A DNA stretch of 64,000 nucleotides, taken from contig JAFZHB010000005.1 in assembly GCA_017555105.1 (NCBI GenBank), positions 121,210 to 185,209 on the forward strand, read 5' to 3'. The first letter of the stretch is position 1. The number at the start of each line of letters is the position of its first letter. This document shows, piece after piece, positions 45,459 through 53,594 of the stretch. The notes under the pieces were generated by a model that was not told where the DNA came from, searched no databases, and saw only the letters and a list, made by a program, of their open reading frames with translations. The position numbers and the translations under genes are program-made. This stretch comes from Alistipes sp. GTDB lineage: Bacteria > Bacteroidota > Bacteroidia > Bacteroidales > Rikenellaceae.

Positions 45459-47519
45459 ATGAAAAAACGACTGCTGACCATTTTGCTCTTGCTTGCGGCG
45501 TGGCTTCCCGCCATGGCCGACGAGGGTATGTGGCTGCCGAGCCTGGTAGCCGATCGCATCGGTGCGATGCGCGAGAAGGGATTTGAACTCACAGAGGCTG
45601 ATATTTACAGCATCAACGAGGCTTCGATGAAGGATGCCGTGGTGCTTTTTGGTGGCTTCTGCACGGGTGAAATTGTCTCGGAGCAGGGCTTGGTGCTCAC
45701 CAACCACCATTGCGGCTACGACGCCATTCAGTTCCACTCGACCCTCGAGCACGACTACCTTACGCGTGGATTCTGGGCACGCAACCGACAGGAGGAGCTC
45801 CCCAATGAGGGGCTCTATGTGCGCATCCTGGTGCGTATGGAGGAGGTAACCGACCGCATCCAGGCGGGTGAGACGCCCAAGGCGATCATTGCTGCCGCGG
45901 AGCGTGAGGGTAAGGGCTACCGTGCCTCGGTCGAGCAGATGTACTACGGCAACCAGCAGTTCCTCTTTGTCTACCGTCAGTACGACGATGTGCGCCTGGT
46001 GGGTGCACCTCCCTCGTCGATCGGTAAGTTCGGTGGCGACACCGATAACTGGATCTGGCCACGCCATACGGGCGACTTCTCCGTCTTCCGTATCTATGCC
46101 GACGAGAACAATGAGCCGGCAGCCTACTCGCCGAAGAATGTGCCCTACCGTCCGAAGCGCCACTTTAAGGTCTCGACCGAGGGGGTGAAGGAGGGTGATT
46201 TCACGATGATCTATGGCTTCCCGGGCAACACCCAGCAGTATATCACCTCAGATGCCGTGCGCTATGTGCAGCACCGCTCCGACCCGATGAAGATCGATCT
46301 CCGCACGCGTCGCCTGGCGATCATCGGTGCGGCGCAGGAGGCTGATCCGAAGGTGCGCATTCAGTACGCTTCTAAGCACGCCAACATCGCCAACGCCTGG
46401 AAGAAGTGGCAGGGCGAGGTGCTTGGTCTGAAGCGTCTGAACACGGTGGCCAAGAAGGAGGCCTACGAGGCAGAGTTCCGCACTTGGGCTGCCGATAAGC
46501 CCGAATACGCACACCTGCTTGATTCGCTCGAGGCGGCTTATGCAGCCCACACGGAGGCCTACTGCCTGCAGGAGCTGAAGAATGAGACCGTGCGTACGAT
46601 CGAGATCGCTACGCTGGCCGGTCGTCTGGCTGCGGCGCGCAGGGCGGATACCGCACCGGAGCGTCGTGCGGAGCTGGAGCGCGAGATTGAGCAGAGCTAT
46701 AAGGATTTTGATCCGACCGTGGAGCGTGCCTTGGCACTTTGTGTTTTGCAGGGCTTTGCCGATTACTGCCCAGCGGAGAGCTATCCGGCGGAGCTGAAGG
46801 CGCTCATTGAGGCGCAGGGCTCGGTGGAGGCCTATGTAGACCACCTCTTCACGACGAGCCTGCTGCGCTCGGCTGAGAGCTGGAAGAGCGCTACGGAGGA
46901 GGAGCTGGCGGCGGATCCCGCTACCTTATTATATAAGGCTGTGCGCAACACGCAGGGTCGTCTGCCGCGCAACCTGAGCAACCTCCCCGCCATCGAGCGT
47001 TGGTATCGCCCCTTTATGCAGGCGCTGATGTGCTTCGATCGTGAGCGTGCCTTCTTCCCCGATGCGAATATGACGCTGCGCGTGTCGTATGGCTCGATTG
47101 CAGGCTATGAGTATGCCGATGGCGAGTATCATATTCCCCACACGACCATCGACGGCATCATCGCCAAGGATAATCCGGCGATCTACGACTACGACATCCC
47201 GCAGTCGCTGCGCGACCTCTACGCTACGAAGTCCTATGGCCGCTGGGCAACGGAGATGGGCGGTCGTACGACCGTGCCGGTCTGCTTCCTCGCTACGAAC
47301 CACACTACGGGTGGCAACTCGGGTTCGCCGGTGCTGAACAGCCGTGGAGAGTTGATCGGTATCAACTTCGACCGCACCTGGCGCTCTACGATGAGCGATA
47401 TTGAGTTTGATCCGACGATCTGCCGCAACATCGCGGTCGACATCCGTTATGTGCTGATGGTGATCGATCGCGTGGGTGGAGCCGGCTATTTGGTCGAGGA
47501 AATGGGGGTGAAATTGTAG
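45459..47519 (+). CDS. S46 dipeptidyl peptidase (DPP11-like)
   Basis: Exported exopeptidase that frees dipeptides, important for amino-acid-fermenting Bacteroidales. 686 residues with a signal peptide (LLTILLLLAAWLPAMA). The chymotrypsin-like triad is visible: His in LTNHHCGYD (residues 83-84), Asp in the TDNWIWPRHTGDFS block, and Ser621 in TGGNSGSPVLNSRGE. The residue 18 after the serine is Arg639, in INFDRTW. In the P. gingivalis enzymes Arg at this place marks DPP11 (Asp/Glu at P1) and Gly marks DPP7, so acidic specificity is expected. Confidence 0.92.
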   Translation: MKKRLLTILLLLAAWLPAMADEGMWLPSLVADRIGAMREKGFELTEADIYSINEASMKDAVVLFGGFCTGEIVSEQGLVLTNHHCGYDAIQFHSTLEHDYLTRGFWARNRQEELPNEGLYVRILVRMEEVTDRIQAGETPKAIIAAAEREGKGYRASVEQMYYGNQQFLFVYRQYDDVRLVGAPPSSIGKFGGDTDNWIWPRHTGDFSVFRIYADENNEPAAYSPKNVPYRPKRHFKVSTEGVKEGDFTMIYGFPGNTQQYITSDAVRYVQHRSDPMKIDLRTRRLAIIGAAQEADPKVRIQYASKHANIANAWKKWQGEVLGLKRLNTVAKKEAYEAEFRTWAADKPEYAHLLDSLEAAYAAHTEAYCLQELKNETVRTIEIATLAGRLAAARRADTAPERRAELEREIEQSYKDFDPTVERALALCVLQGFADYCPAESYPAELKALIEAQGSVEAYVDHLFTTSLLRSAESWKSATEEELAADPATLLYKAVRNTQGRLPRNLSNLPAIERWYRPFMQALMCFDRERAFFPDANMTLRVSYGSIAGYEYADGEYHIPHTTIDGIIAKDNPAIYDYDIPQSLRDLYATKSYGRWATEMGGRTTVPVCFLATNHTTGGNSGSPVLNSRGELIGINFDRTWRSTMSDIEFDPTICRNIAVDIRYVLMVIDRVGGAGYLVEEMGVKL

Positions 47520-47555
47520 AATTGAAGCAGAAAAATCAAATTTTTGTGCGAAAAT

Positions 47556-47586
47556 TTTGCATTTTGTAAAATCCTACCTATATTTG
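47556..47586 (+). promoter_or_regulatory. Perfect promoter of the tRNA-Leu gene
   Basis: TTTG (47556-47559), exactly 19 bp, TATATTTG (47579-47586). Transcription would begin near 47593, about 30 bases before the tRNA; the leader can form a short hairpin. Confidence 0.85.
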
Positions 47587-47621
47587 CACTCCCGAATGAC
47601 GAAAATCATCGGGAAGTGTCT

Positions 47622-47705
47622 GCCCAGGTGGTGAAATTGGTAGACACGCTACTTTGAGGGGGTAGTGAACATTAGTTCGTGCAAGTTCGAGTCTTGTCCT
47701 GGGCA
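47622..47705 (+). tRNA. tRNA-Leu (anticodon GAG)
   Basis: The acceptor GCCCAGG (47622-47628) pairs perfectly with CCTGGGC (47698-47704), with discriminator A at 47705. The anticodon stem is CTACT/GGTAG around the loop TTGAGGG, so anticodon GAG (Leu codons CUC and CUU). A long variable arm with a GAAC/GTTC stem marks a class II tRNA. The T-loop is TTCGAGT. CCA is not encoded. It is a single gene with its own promoter and terminator. Confidence 0.96.
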
Positions 47706-47706
47706 C

Positions 47707-47741
47707 AAAACCGCGTTAGAGCAATCTAGCGCGGTTTTTTT
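47707..47741 (+). terminator. Terminator of the tRNA-Leu gene
   Basis: A stem of about 14 bp (47707-47720 with 47725-47738, one G-T pair) around GCAA, ending in a run of seven T, immediately after the tRNA. Confidence 0.9.
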
Positions 47742-47847
47742 GTTGTTCTATGGTGCTTATTTTGCCCCTCGCGCAGGTCTCTTTTTGACCATTAAGCCAG
47801 TTTTTCTTTTTTCTATCCAAGAATGCAATCTTCTGGCCAAATTTTCC

Positions 47848-47855
47848 TATATTTG
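47848..47855 (+). promoter_or_regulatory. -7 box just before the GH63-like gene
   Basis: TATATTTG fits the consensus and ends five bases before the ATG at 47861, so transcription would start at or beside the start codon. No good -33 element. Confidence 0.55.
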
Positions 47856-47860
47856 TAGGT

Positions 47861-49243
47861 ATGAAACACTTCACTGCATTTCTGGTGGCGGTTTTGGCCG
47901 CTGTGGGCGTTGTGCGGGCTGAGATGCCGGAGCGCACAGCGGAGAACATCGAACGGTATAAGGAGATCTGCCGCAAGTACATCAAGCGCGACCTGCGTGG
48001 TATGTATCGTGAGGCCGGTGGTGCGTTGGTTTACCCCTTCTTGGCACCCGGAAGCAACCAATACCTCGATATGTTGTGGGATTGGGATTCGTGGCTGAGC
48101 AATGTGGCGTTGCGTCAGAATCTGCTCGAAAATGGCACAGAGAAGGATCGCCACGAGGCGCTGAAATATGAGCAGGGCTGTGTGCTCAATGCGCTCCACT
48201 ACGGAGGCATGGAGGGGTGGATTCCGATTTGGATCGAGCGCAATGCCCCCTCGCGCGAGGAGATGCTCCAAAAGCGTAACCCCTGGAAGAGCAATATGCA
48301 CAAGCCCACGATTGCCCAGCACGCCGCCTTCATCACCCGCACGACGGGAGGCGACGCCGAGTGGCTGCGCGAGAAGTTCTACCACCTGCAGGCCTTCGTG
48401 TCGTGCTACCTGAACCACCATCGTCATCGCCAGACGGGGCTCATGTATTGGCAAACAGACGAGGCGATCGGCGTAGACAACGACCCGAGCACCTTCTATC
48501 GTCCGCACGGAAGTTCAGGATCGATCTTCCTCAATGCGCTGATGTACCGCGAGCTGCTCGCTATGGAGTACCTGGCCGACCGCCTCGCGATGCCTGAGAT
48601 TGCCGACCGCTATGCTGCCGAGGCCGAGGCGCTGAAAGCAGCCATCCGCAAGCACTGCTGGGATCCGCGCGACGGATTCTACTATAGCGTAGATCTAAAC
48701 CTCCTGCCGATCGAGCAACCTGAGATCGAGGGGCTGCGCCCCGGCGACCTATACTTGCATGTCGGCCAACCGCGCAGCTACGACTGCCTGATTCAGCGTT
48801 TCAGTGTCTGGAGCGGTTTTATGGCTATGTGGGCCGGAATCGCCTCGGAGGAGGAGGCCAAAGAGATTGTTGAGCGACAGTTCCGCGACACACGCTCGTT
48901 CAATGCTCCGGCCGGCATCCGCACCCTCTCGCCCCTCGAAAAGATGTACGATCTGCGCGCAAGCGGTAACCCCTCCTCGTGGCAGGGACCGATCTGGATC
49001 AATGTGAACTACCTGGTATTCCGCGGCTTGGTGCGCTATGGATATGAGGCTGAGGCACGCGAGCTGGCCGAGAAGACGATCCTGCTGCTTGGACGCGACT
49101 ACGAGCGTTTCGGTGCGTTGCACGAGTACTACCTTCCCGAAAACGGCGAGCCGGTCTTGAATAAGGGCTTCCAGAATTGGAACCTGCTCGTGCTCAACAT
49201 GGCTGCCTGGTTAGACGGAAAACCCACTATCGAGGAGTTCTAA
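47861..49243 (+). CDS. Secreted GH63/trehalase-like glycoside hydrolase
   Basis: 460 residues with a signal peptide (FTAFLVAVLAAVGVVRA). The rest fits the (alpha/alpha)6-barrel MGH1-like/GH63 clan: YLDMLWDWDSWLSNVALRQN near residue 70, DEAIGVDNDPSTFYRPHGSS with a likely acid Asp, SWQGPIWINVNYLVFRGL and ALHEYYLPENGEPV with the likely base Glu. The substrate is probably an alpha-glucoside or alpha-mannoside; the sequence does not tell which. It is alone between the tRNA and a terminator. Its TAnnTTTG box is unusually close to the ATG. Confidence 0.8.
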   Translation: MKHFTAFLVAVLAAVGVVRAEMPERTAENIERYKEICRKYIKRDLRGMYREAGGALVYPFLAPGSNQYLDMLWDWDSWLSNVALRQNLLENGTEKDRHEALKYEQGCVLNALHYGGMEGWIPIWIERNAPSREEMLQKRNPWKSNMHKPTIAQHAAFITRTTGGDAEWLREKFYHLQAFVSCYLNHHRHRQTGLMYWQTDEAIGVDNDPSTFYRPHGSSGSIFLNALMYRELLAMEYLADRLAMPEIADRYAAEAEALKAAIRKHCWDPRDGFYYSVDLNLLPIEQPEIEGLRPGDLYLHVGQPRSYDCLIQRFSVWSGFMAMWAGIASEEEAKEIVERQFRDTRSFNAPAGIRTLSPLEKMYDLRASGNPSSWQGPIWINVNYLVFRGLVRYGYEAEARELAEKTILLLGRDYERFGALHEYYLPENGEPVLNKGFQNWNLLVLNMAAWLDGKPTIEEF

Positions 49244-49254
49244 TACAAGCATTA

Positions 49255-49284
49255 AAAAACGAGTCGCTCCTGCGACTCGTTTTT
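49255..49284. terminator. Bidirectional terminator, GH63-like gene / esterase
   Basis: A perfect 13-bp stem (49255-49267 with 49272-49284) around TCCT, including A5 and T5 flanks. Confidence 0.92.
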
Positions 49285-49307
49285 ATTTAAGAGGTATCCA
49301 CCCAATC

Positions 49308-50228
49308 CTATCGGCCAAAAATCCACTCCAAGGGCTCGTGCAAGCGCAATTGCCACGAGCGCTCATCGTGAGCGTGACCGGCGAAGAAGCGCGTGGTAAA
49401 GTAGGGTTCGCCCCACCCCTTGGCGAAGAAGAGCTGATCGATCTGCTGTTGGAAGGGCGCATAGGCCTCATCGAGCGTCTGATCACCATAGTCCATATAG
49501 ACGCGGTTGACGCCCACAGCGGGCAGGTGGTCGTTCAGGTAGTCGCGGAAGGCCCTCGACCAGATTGGTGCCTCCACCTCAAAGTTACAGAGAGCCACGG
49601 GCGAGTGGGTCGAGAGGCAGCCCGCAGCACCAAAGACCTCGGGGTACTCGCACAGAGCGTAGAGCGAGATCAGGCCACCCATGCTCGATCCCATGATCGC
49701 CGTATTGGCTGCATCGGGCAGGGTCGAATAGGTGCGATCGATCATTGGCTTCAGCTCCTCGACAATCATCTTTAGGTAGTTGTCGGCGATGAAGTTCACC
49801 CGACCAAAGGTCGCAAGCTGCCCGTTATCCTCGGGTACATAATCCAACACGCGCTGCGGCATATACTCCGTGAGGCGGTTCTGCGGGTGGTTCTCGATGC
49901 CCACCACAATAAACTTACGGCAACGCCCGTCGCGTTGCACCGCAGTAGCCACCGAATCCACATTCCAGGTCTGCTTGTTCCACGAAGTCTGCTCATCGAA
50001 GATCATCTGCGCATCGTGCATATAGAGCACAGCATAGCGCTCCTCTGGGTTGTAATCCTCCGGGAGCCACACCAAGACATCGCGCACGGGGAAGTGGCGC
50101 GAGGTGAAGTCGTCGTAGCAATCCAATCGGCCGGGATCGACTTGTTGGCGTGTTTTTGGGGTCGTGGAGTTGCAACCGACAGCCACGAAGGCGGTCAGCA
50201 GGAGCAAGAGGAGTTTTCGAGTTCTCAT
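49308..50228 (-). CDS. Esterase-family lipoprotein (alpha/beta hydrolase)
   Basis: 306 residues with a lipobox (LLLTAFVAVGC, Cys19), so lipid-anchored and exported. PF00756-type fold: VLVWLPEDYNPEERYAVLYM at the front, nucleophile elbow MGSSMGGLISLYAL and a late FFAGHAHDERSW supplying the His. Relatives include enterochelin esterase-like and acetyl-xylan or feruloyl esterases. The substrate is unknown. It is convergent with the GH63-like gene and precedes xerD on the minus strand by a 13-base gap. Confidence 0.82.
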   Translation of the reverse strand: MRTRKLLLLLLTAFVAVGCNSTTPKTRQQVDPGRLDCYDDFTSRHFPVRDVLVWLPEDYNPEERYAVLYMHDAQMIFDEQTSWNKQTWNVDSVATAVQRDGRCRKFIVVGIENHPQNRLTEYMPQRVLDYVPEDNGQLATFGRVNFIADNYLKMIVEELKPMIDRTYSTLPDAANTAIMGSSMGGLISLYALCEYPEVFGAAGCLSTHSPVALCNFEVEAPIWSRAFRDYLNDHLPAVGVNRVYMDYGDQTLDEAYAPFQQQIDQLFFAKGWGEPYFTTRFFAGHAHDERSWQLRLHEPLEWIFGR

Positions 50229-50241
50229 ATCGGTCGTGTTT

Positions 50242-51132
50242 TTAGAGTTTCAGGTGTTCTTCGACGGTCGAGCGCAGGTGCTCGCGGTCGAGGTGGGTGT
50301 AGATCTCCGTTGTGAGGATGCTCTCGTGACCCAAGAGCTCCTGCACTTGACGGATGCCGGCACCGCCCTCCAGGAGGTGCGTGGCAAAGGAGTGGCGTAG
50401 GGTGTGGGGGGAGATCTGCTTCTCGATGCCGGCACGGCGTGCTGCCTCCTTGAGAATGGTGAAGACCATCACGCGTGTAAGCTTCGTGCCGCGATTGTTC
50501 AGGAAGAGCACCTCCTCGCCCGAGGTGCGACGCTCGTCGAGGTAGGCCGAGATACGCTCACGCGCCACATCGCTGATCGGCACCAAGCGTTGCTTATCGC
50601 CCTTACCCACCACACGGATATATCCCTCGCCAAAGAAGAGGTCGCCGATGCGCAAGGATACAAGCTCCGAGACACGCACTCCACAGGAGTAGAGCACCTC
50701 GAGCATCGCGCGGTCGCGTATGCCCTTGGTGGTCGAGGGGTCGATGGCGGCAATCAGGCGATCGATCTCCTCCGTGGAGAGCACATCCGGCAGGTGGCGA
50801 CCACATTTGGGTGCCTCGATCAACTCGGCAGGCGAGGCCTCGATGCGGTCGGTCAGCAGGAGATAGGCGTAGAGGCTGCGCACGGAGCTCAAGGCGCGTG
50901 CCTGCGAGCTCTTCTCCCGCCCCTGATCATAGAGCCACGCCAGGTAGCGCTCGATCATCACGCGCTCGACCCGCTGCGGCGGCACATCGTACCAGCGCAG
51001 GATGAAGTGGGCAAAGGTGCGATAATCGCGCATGTAGGAGGCTATGGTGTTGGCCGACAGCCTCCGCTCGAAACGGATGTGGGTGCGGTATTTCTTCCCG
51101 ACCTCCTGCCATTTTTGTAGGTTTTCTGCCAT
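50242..51132 (-). CDS. xerD: Tyrosine recombinase XerD
   Basis: Chromosome-dimer-resolving recombinase, housekeeping rather than an integrase of a mobile element. About 296 residues from the ATG at 51132 (MAENLQKWQEVGKKY). Catalytic residues in order: Arg in SCGVRVSELVSL, Lys in GKGDKQRLVP, His-x-x-Arg in HTLRHSFATHL, His in LLGHESILTTE and the nucleophile Tyr in EIYTHLDR. XerC versus XerD cannot be fully settled without alignment, but divergence from recO in a core region fits XerD. Confidence 0.9.
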   Translation of the reverse strand: MAENLQKWQEVGKKYRTHIRFERRLSANTIASYMRDYRTFAHFILRWYDVPPQRVERVMIERYLAWLYDQGREKSSQARALSSVRSLYAYLLLTDRIEASPAELIEAPKCGRHLPDVLSTEEIDRLIAAIDPSTTKGIRDRAMLEVLYSCGVRVSELVSLRIGDLFFGEGYIRVVGKGDKQRLVPISDVARERISAYLDERRTSGEEVLFLNNRGTKLTRVMVFTILKEAARRAGIEKQISPHTLRHSFATHLLEGGAGIRQVQELLGHESILTTEIYTHLDREHLRSTVEEHLKL

Positions 51133-51140
51133 TTTTTCGA

Positions 51141-51164
51141 TAACTTTGCGGCAAGACAAAGGTA
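51141..51164. promoter_or_regulatory. Divergent -7 boxes between xerD and recO
   Basis: TAACTTTG (51141-51148, plus, toward recO) and a minus-strand TACCTTTG (51157-51164, toward xerD) lie in the short intergenic gap. The two transcripts would cross, since each box lies on the far side of its own gene's start. Confidence 0.55.
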
Positions 51165-51197
51165 GATAATTTTACATAATATTACAACCTTCCGAGA

Positions 51198-51926
51198 TTG
51201 AAAACCTACAAAGGGCGAGGCATTGTGTTGCACACGCTCAAATATGGCGACTCGTCGATGATCGTCTATCTGCTGACCGATGTGGGCGGCCGCCGCAGCT
51301 ATATGGTGCAGGGAGTGCGCTCACGCACGGGACGCGGATCGAAGCAGGCGCTCTTTCAGCCCGTCTTTCCCGTGGAGTTCGAGGGGTTGGAGCCGGCACA
51401 GAGCAGCCAGATGCACCGTTTCAAGGAGGTGCGCGGAGGATTTTTGTTGCAGGGAATCCCCTTCGATGTGCGCAAATCGACGATGGCGATCTTTATGGCC
51501 GAGGTGATCTACCGCCTGGTGCGCGAGAGCGAGCCCAACGAGGCGCTCTTCGACTTTGTCTGGAACTCGGTCGCGGCGCTCGATACCATGCAGGAGGGGG
51601 TAGCCAACTTCCACCTTTGGTTCTTGGCTCGACTGAGCCGCCTGCTCGGCTACTGCCCCGGCAACGACTACTCGGAAGGGTACTACTTCGACATCAAAGA
51701 GGGACTCTATGTGCCGCATCGCCCGCTCCACCCGCTGGTGATGGAGCCCGGGGAGGCACAACTGCTCGACTACCTGCTGATGCTGCCCGCCACCGAGCTT
51801 CCCTACCTGGAGCTGAACCGCACGCAGCGTGTCGACTTTCTCAACGCCATGCTCGCCTACTTCGGCTACCACCTCGACAGCATCAATGCCGTGCAGTCGG
51901 TGCGCATTCTGCGTGAGGTTTTCTAA
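51198..51926 (+). CDS. recO: DNA repair protein RecO (TTG start)
   Basis: Loads RecA on SSB-coated DNA. 242 residues. N-terminal OB region KTYKGRGIVLHTLKYGDSSM, a helical C-terminus ending FGYHLDSINAVQSVRILREV. The protein must start at a TTG (51198): an in-frame stop lies at 51177 and no ATG or GTG separates it from the family's opening KTYKGRGIV. The spacing of the C-terminal helices matches Bacteroidetes RecO, which usually lacks the zinc-binding Cys of other phyla. Confidence 0.9.
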   Translation: MKTYKGRGIVLHTLKYGDSSMIVYLLTDVGGRRSYMVQGVRSRTGRGSKQALFQPVFPVEFEGLEPAQSSQMHRFKEVRGGFLLQGIPFDVRKSTMAIFMAEVIYRLVRESEPNEALFDFVWNSVAALDTMQEGVANFHLWFLARLSRLLGYCPGNDYSEGYYFDIKEGLYVPHRPLHPLVMEPGEAQLLDYLLMLPATELPYLELNRTQRVDFLNAMLAYFGYHLDSINAVQSVRILREVF

Positions 51927-51972
51927 CTACACCGAAGCACCTTCGGGCGTGATTCTTGCAGCGTTTCCAGGG

Positions 51973-52371
51973 ATGAAACGCTGTTTTTTGTTGCTCCTGC
52001 TCCTTCGCGTAGTCTCCTCCCTTGCGCAGGAGGAGGACACCCTCTGGCTCTACCGTCCCTCGGCCGAGGAGCGGATCGCCTGGATGCGGCTGGTCGACTC
52101 GGCAGCTCACGCCCAGCAGGAGTTTCGCGCTCCGACCGATCCCGCCACGAAGGCACTCTATGAGCAGTTGCGCCTCCACCCCGTAATTCCCCACGCCTCG
52201 CTCTACCGCCTTACGCACCCCTACGGTCTCCTGCCCCCGATCTATGTGATCGACAACACCACCCTGCAATTGGGCGTGCGCATCCGACTGACCAACGGCC
52301 AGGCGTGGCTTTGGAGCCCCTATCCGAATGGTTATCAAGATGCTCGAACGCTCTCCCTTCCGCTTCCGTAG
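51973..52371 (+). CDS. Small secreted protein of unknown function
   Basis: 132 residues from the ATG at 51973. A strong signal peptide (CFLLLLLLRVVSSLAQ) is followed by a soluble body with LWLYRPSAEERIAWMRLVDS and a C-terminal PYGLLPPIYVIDNTTLQLGV. I recognise no family. The longer open frame upstream overlaps recO and is not used. Confidence 0.6.
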   Translation: MKRCFLLLLLLRVVSSLAQEEDTLWLYRPSAEERIAWMRLVDSAAHAQQEFRAPTDPATKALYEQLRLHPVIPHASLYRLTHPYGLLPPIYVIDNTTLQLGVRIRLTNGQAWLWSPYPNGYQDARTLSLPLP

Positions 52372-52403
52372 CAGTGCCAGGGGTGTGTTTCGGAGGTGAA
52401 AAG

Positions 52404-52435
52404 CTTGGCTGATTGAAAAAAAATCTCGATCTTTG
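52404..52435 (+). promoter_or_regulatory. Probable promoter of the porin gene
   Basis: CTTG (52404-52407), about 20 bp, then GATCTTTG (52428-52435), one base from TAnnTTTG. The ATG is at 52472. Confidence 0.5.
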
Positions 52436-52471
52436 TAGGCGACAGAATAGGATAAACCAAAACACAAATCG

Positions 52472-53524
52472 ATGAAGAAAATAGCACTCGCACTCTTCGC
52501 ACTCGTTACGCTGCAACTTCAGGCGCAGACGCTAACGCCCGAGGAGCAGTCGGCACAGATTGCCGCCCTCACGCAGCAGGTCAATGAGCTGCAGGCGCAG
52601 ACGAACAAGTGGGAACAGGTGGTGGCCGCCCTCCCGAAGATCTCGGGATATGTCCAGGGACAGTATGCGAATGCGGAGGATCTCTCCACCTTCCGTATGC
52701 GCCGTGTGCGTGTGAGTCTGTCAGGGCAGATCACCCCGAAGATCGACTATAAGATCCAGCCTGAGCTCTTGAGCTTTAAACTGCTGGATGCCTATTTCGA
52801 CTACAAGCCCTTCGAGCAGTTCAAGGTCAAGGTGGGTCAGTTCAAAGTACCCTTCACGATCGAGAATCCCGACTACTCGCCCCTGCGCATGATGATGATC
52901 GACTACCCGATGGTCATCCAGCGTCTGGTCGGCACTTCGGAGAAGATCGGCTCGACGACGCTCAAAACCTCGGATCGCGGCACGGGTTTCAACCTCCATG
53001 GTGCACTCTGCAAGGGGCGCATCGCCTACGACTTTGCGCTGCTGAACGGCACGGATCTCAACATTGTCGACAACAACAAATCGAAGGATGTGGTGGGTCG
53101 TCTGACCCTGCAGCTTGTAGAGGGATGGCTGCTCTCGGGCTCCTACTACTGGGGCGAGTATGGCGAGGAGTATTACACGCGTAAGCGTTGGTCGGTGGGT
53201 TCGGCCTACGACAAGGGCGCTTTCGTAGTGCGTGGTGAGTATGTTGGCGGCAAGAGCGGCTTGGAGTACGGCGAGATCGACTCCCACGGTTGGTATGCCT
53301 TGGCCGGCGTCCGCTTCTGCAAGAATTGGGCAGTGGCCGCGCGTTGCGAGAACTTCCAGGAGAAGGCTACGGAGTTCTACGAGAAGTTTGATCAGACGAA
53401 CTATACGCTGGGCGTGTCGTGGAAGCCGCTGAAGTACCTCCGCCTGCAGGCCAACTACACCTACGAGGATCAGACGGTGGGTCACCGCAACCTGGCCATC
53501 GTGCAGGTGACGACGAGCTTCTAA
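52472..53524 (+). CDS. Porin_O/P-like outer-membrane porin
   Basis: 350 residues with a signal peptide (KIALALFALVTLQLQAQ), a short coiled-coil region (residues 25-50, QIAALTQQVNELQAQTNKWE) that could trimerise or touch the cell wall, then about 16 beta-strand-like segments with alternating polarity (FRMRRVRVSLSGQITPKIDY, FKVKVGQFKVPF). The last residue is Phe after VQVTTSF, the outer-membrane insertion signal. It resembles phosphate-selective porins, but the specificity is unknown. Confidence 0.82.
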   Translation: MKKIALALFALVTLQLQAQTLTPEEQSAQIAALTQQVNELQAQTNKWEQVVAALPKISGYVQGQYANAEDLSTFRMRRVRVSLSGQITPKIDYKIQPELLSFKLLDAYFDYKPFEQFKVKVGQFKVPFTIENPDYSPLRMMMIDYPMVIQRLVGTSEKIGSTTLKTSDRGTGFNLHGALCKGRIAYDFALLNGTDLNIVDNNKSKDVVGRLTLQLVEGWLLSGSYYWGEYGEEYYTRKRWSVGSAYDKGAFVVRGEYVGGKSGLEYGEIDSHGWYALAGVRFCKNWAVAARCENFQEKATEFYEKFDQTNYTLGVSWKPLKYLRLQANYTYEDQTVGHRNLAIVQVTTSF

Positions 53525-53540
53525 TGCTCTGTACAAACGC

Positions 53541-53574
53541 AAAAAGAACCTACCCAGCGGGTAGGTTCTTTTTT
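53541..53574. terminator. Bidirectional terminator, porin / gdhA
   Basis: A 15-bp stem (53541-53555 with 53559-53573), including A and T flanks, lies 16 bases after the porin stop and before the gdhA stop. Confidence 0.93.
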
Positions 53575-53594
53575 GTATAGGCTAATTCGGAAAG

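Noticed and set aside
47622-47705. An integration hot spot at the tRNA-Leu gene
   Set aside because: There is no integrase or repeated tRNA 3' end downstream; the tRNA is followed by its terminator and an ordinary gene.
50242-51132. A mobile-element integrase
   Set aside because: The tyrosine recombinase is a housekeeping Xer type with no attachment sites, cargo or excisionase around it.
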